Part shown: positions 5,918-5,935 of the stretch, piece after piece
How positions within the stretch are numbered: position 1 is the first letter of the stretch
Layout of the letters: each line of letters opens with the position of its first letter
Assembly: GCA_964605575.1 (NCBI GenBank)
Contig: CAZSDG010000052.1
Coordinates: forward strand, 1 to 5,935
DNA from: JAAZHN01 sp964605575
Lineage (GTDB): Bacteria; Bacillota_I; Bacilli_A; RF39; UBA660
Direction: 5' to 3'
DNA: 5,935 nt
Made by a program: the position numbers and the translations under genes
The notes under the pieces: generated by a model
The model's input: only the letters and a program-made list of their open reading frames with translations
Databases searched by the model: none
What the model was told of the DNA's origin: nothing

Positions 5918-5924
5918 AATAAAG

Positions 5925-5935
5925 ATGAAATCGTA
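5925..5935 (+). CDS. First codons of a further gene (runs off the window)
   Basis: ATG-AAA-TCG followed by two bases gives Met-Lys-Ser at the window edge. The call rests on context: a strong promoter (5871-5900) and a well-spaced AAAGGA site lead directly to this ATG. Nothing can be said of the product. Confidence 0.6.

Noticed and set aside
1..5935. Alternative genetic code with TGA as tryptophan
   Set aside because: All tryptophans I checked in the GH25, zinc-ribbon, HelD and ABC genes are TGG, and no gene needs an in-frame TGA.

Overview
The window is strongly AT-rich (lines I counted by hand ran from about 12% to 35% G+C) and gene-dense. It looks like a chromosomal segment of a low-GC bacterium of the Bacillota/Mollicutes side of the tree. 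Every tryptophan I checked is TGG, every complete gene ends in TAA, and no reading frame needs TGA as a sense codon, so the standard bacterial code applies and a Mycoplasma/Spiroplasma-type code is unlikely. HelD also fits Bacillota. I cannot name a genus. I see no insertion sequence, tRNA, rRNA, CRISPR array or phage gene.

Layout from left to right. Positions 1-1160 (minus strand) hold nearly all of a membrane-anchored glycoside hydrolase family 25 (lysozyme-type) cell-wall hydrolase, whose last few residues lie outside the window. A 62-bp divergent promoter region separates it from a small four-cysteine zinc-ribbon protein (1223-1516, plus strand). That gene converges on helD (1537-3576, minus strand), and the two share one perfect 14-bp hairpin terminator that contains both stop codons. 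helD encodes the UvrD-like ATPase that recycles stalled RNA polymerase. It lies 9 bp downstream of, and probably in one operon with, a full-length ABC half-exporter (3586-5202, minus strand) whose ATP-binding motifs are strikingly eroded. A second divergent intergenic region (5203-5274) leads to an unrecognised four-helix membrane protein with cysteine pairs in both predicted outer loops (5275-5874, plus strand). The first codons of a further plus-strand gene begin at 5925.

How the genes relate: the only real operon signal is ABC protein plus HelD. The GH25 enzyme, zinc-ribbon protein and membrane protein each appear to have their own promoter. All three plus-strand genes share a compact start module: an extended -10 (TGnTATAMT) followed 11-12 nt later by an AAAGGA ribosome binding site. 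Two of them have the identical 12-mer AATAGAAAGGAA at the predicted transcript start. The items most worth a second look are the motif-degenerate ABC protein coupled to HelD, the cysteine-paired membrane protein, and possible RNA structure at the helD start. I found no clear evidence for a wholly new multi-gene system.
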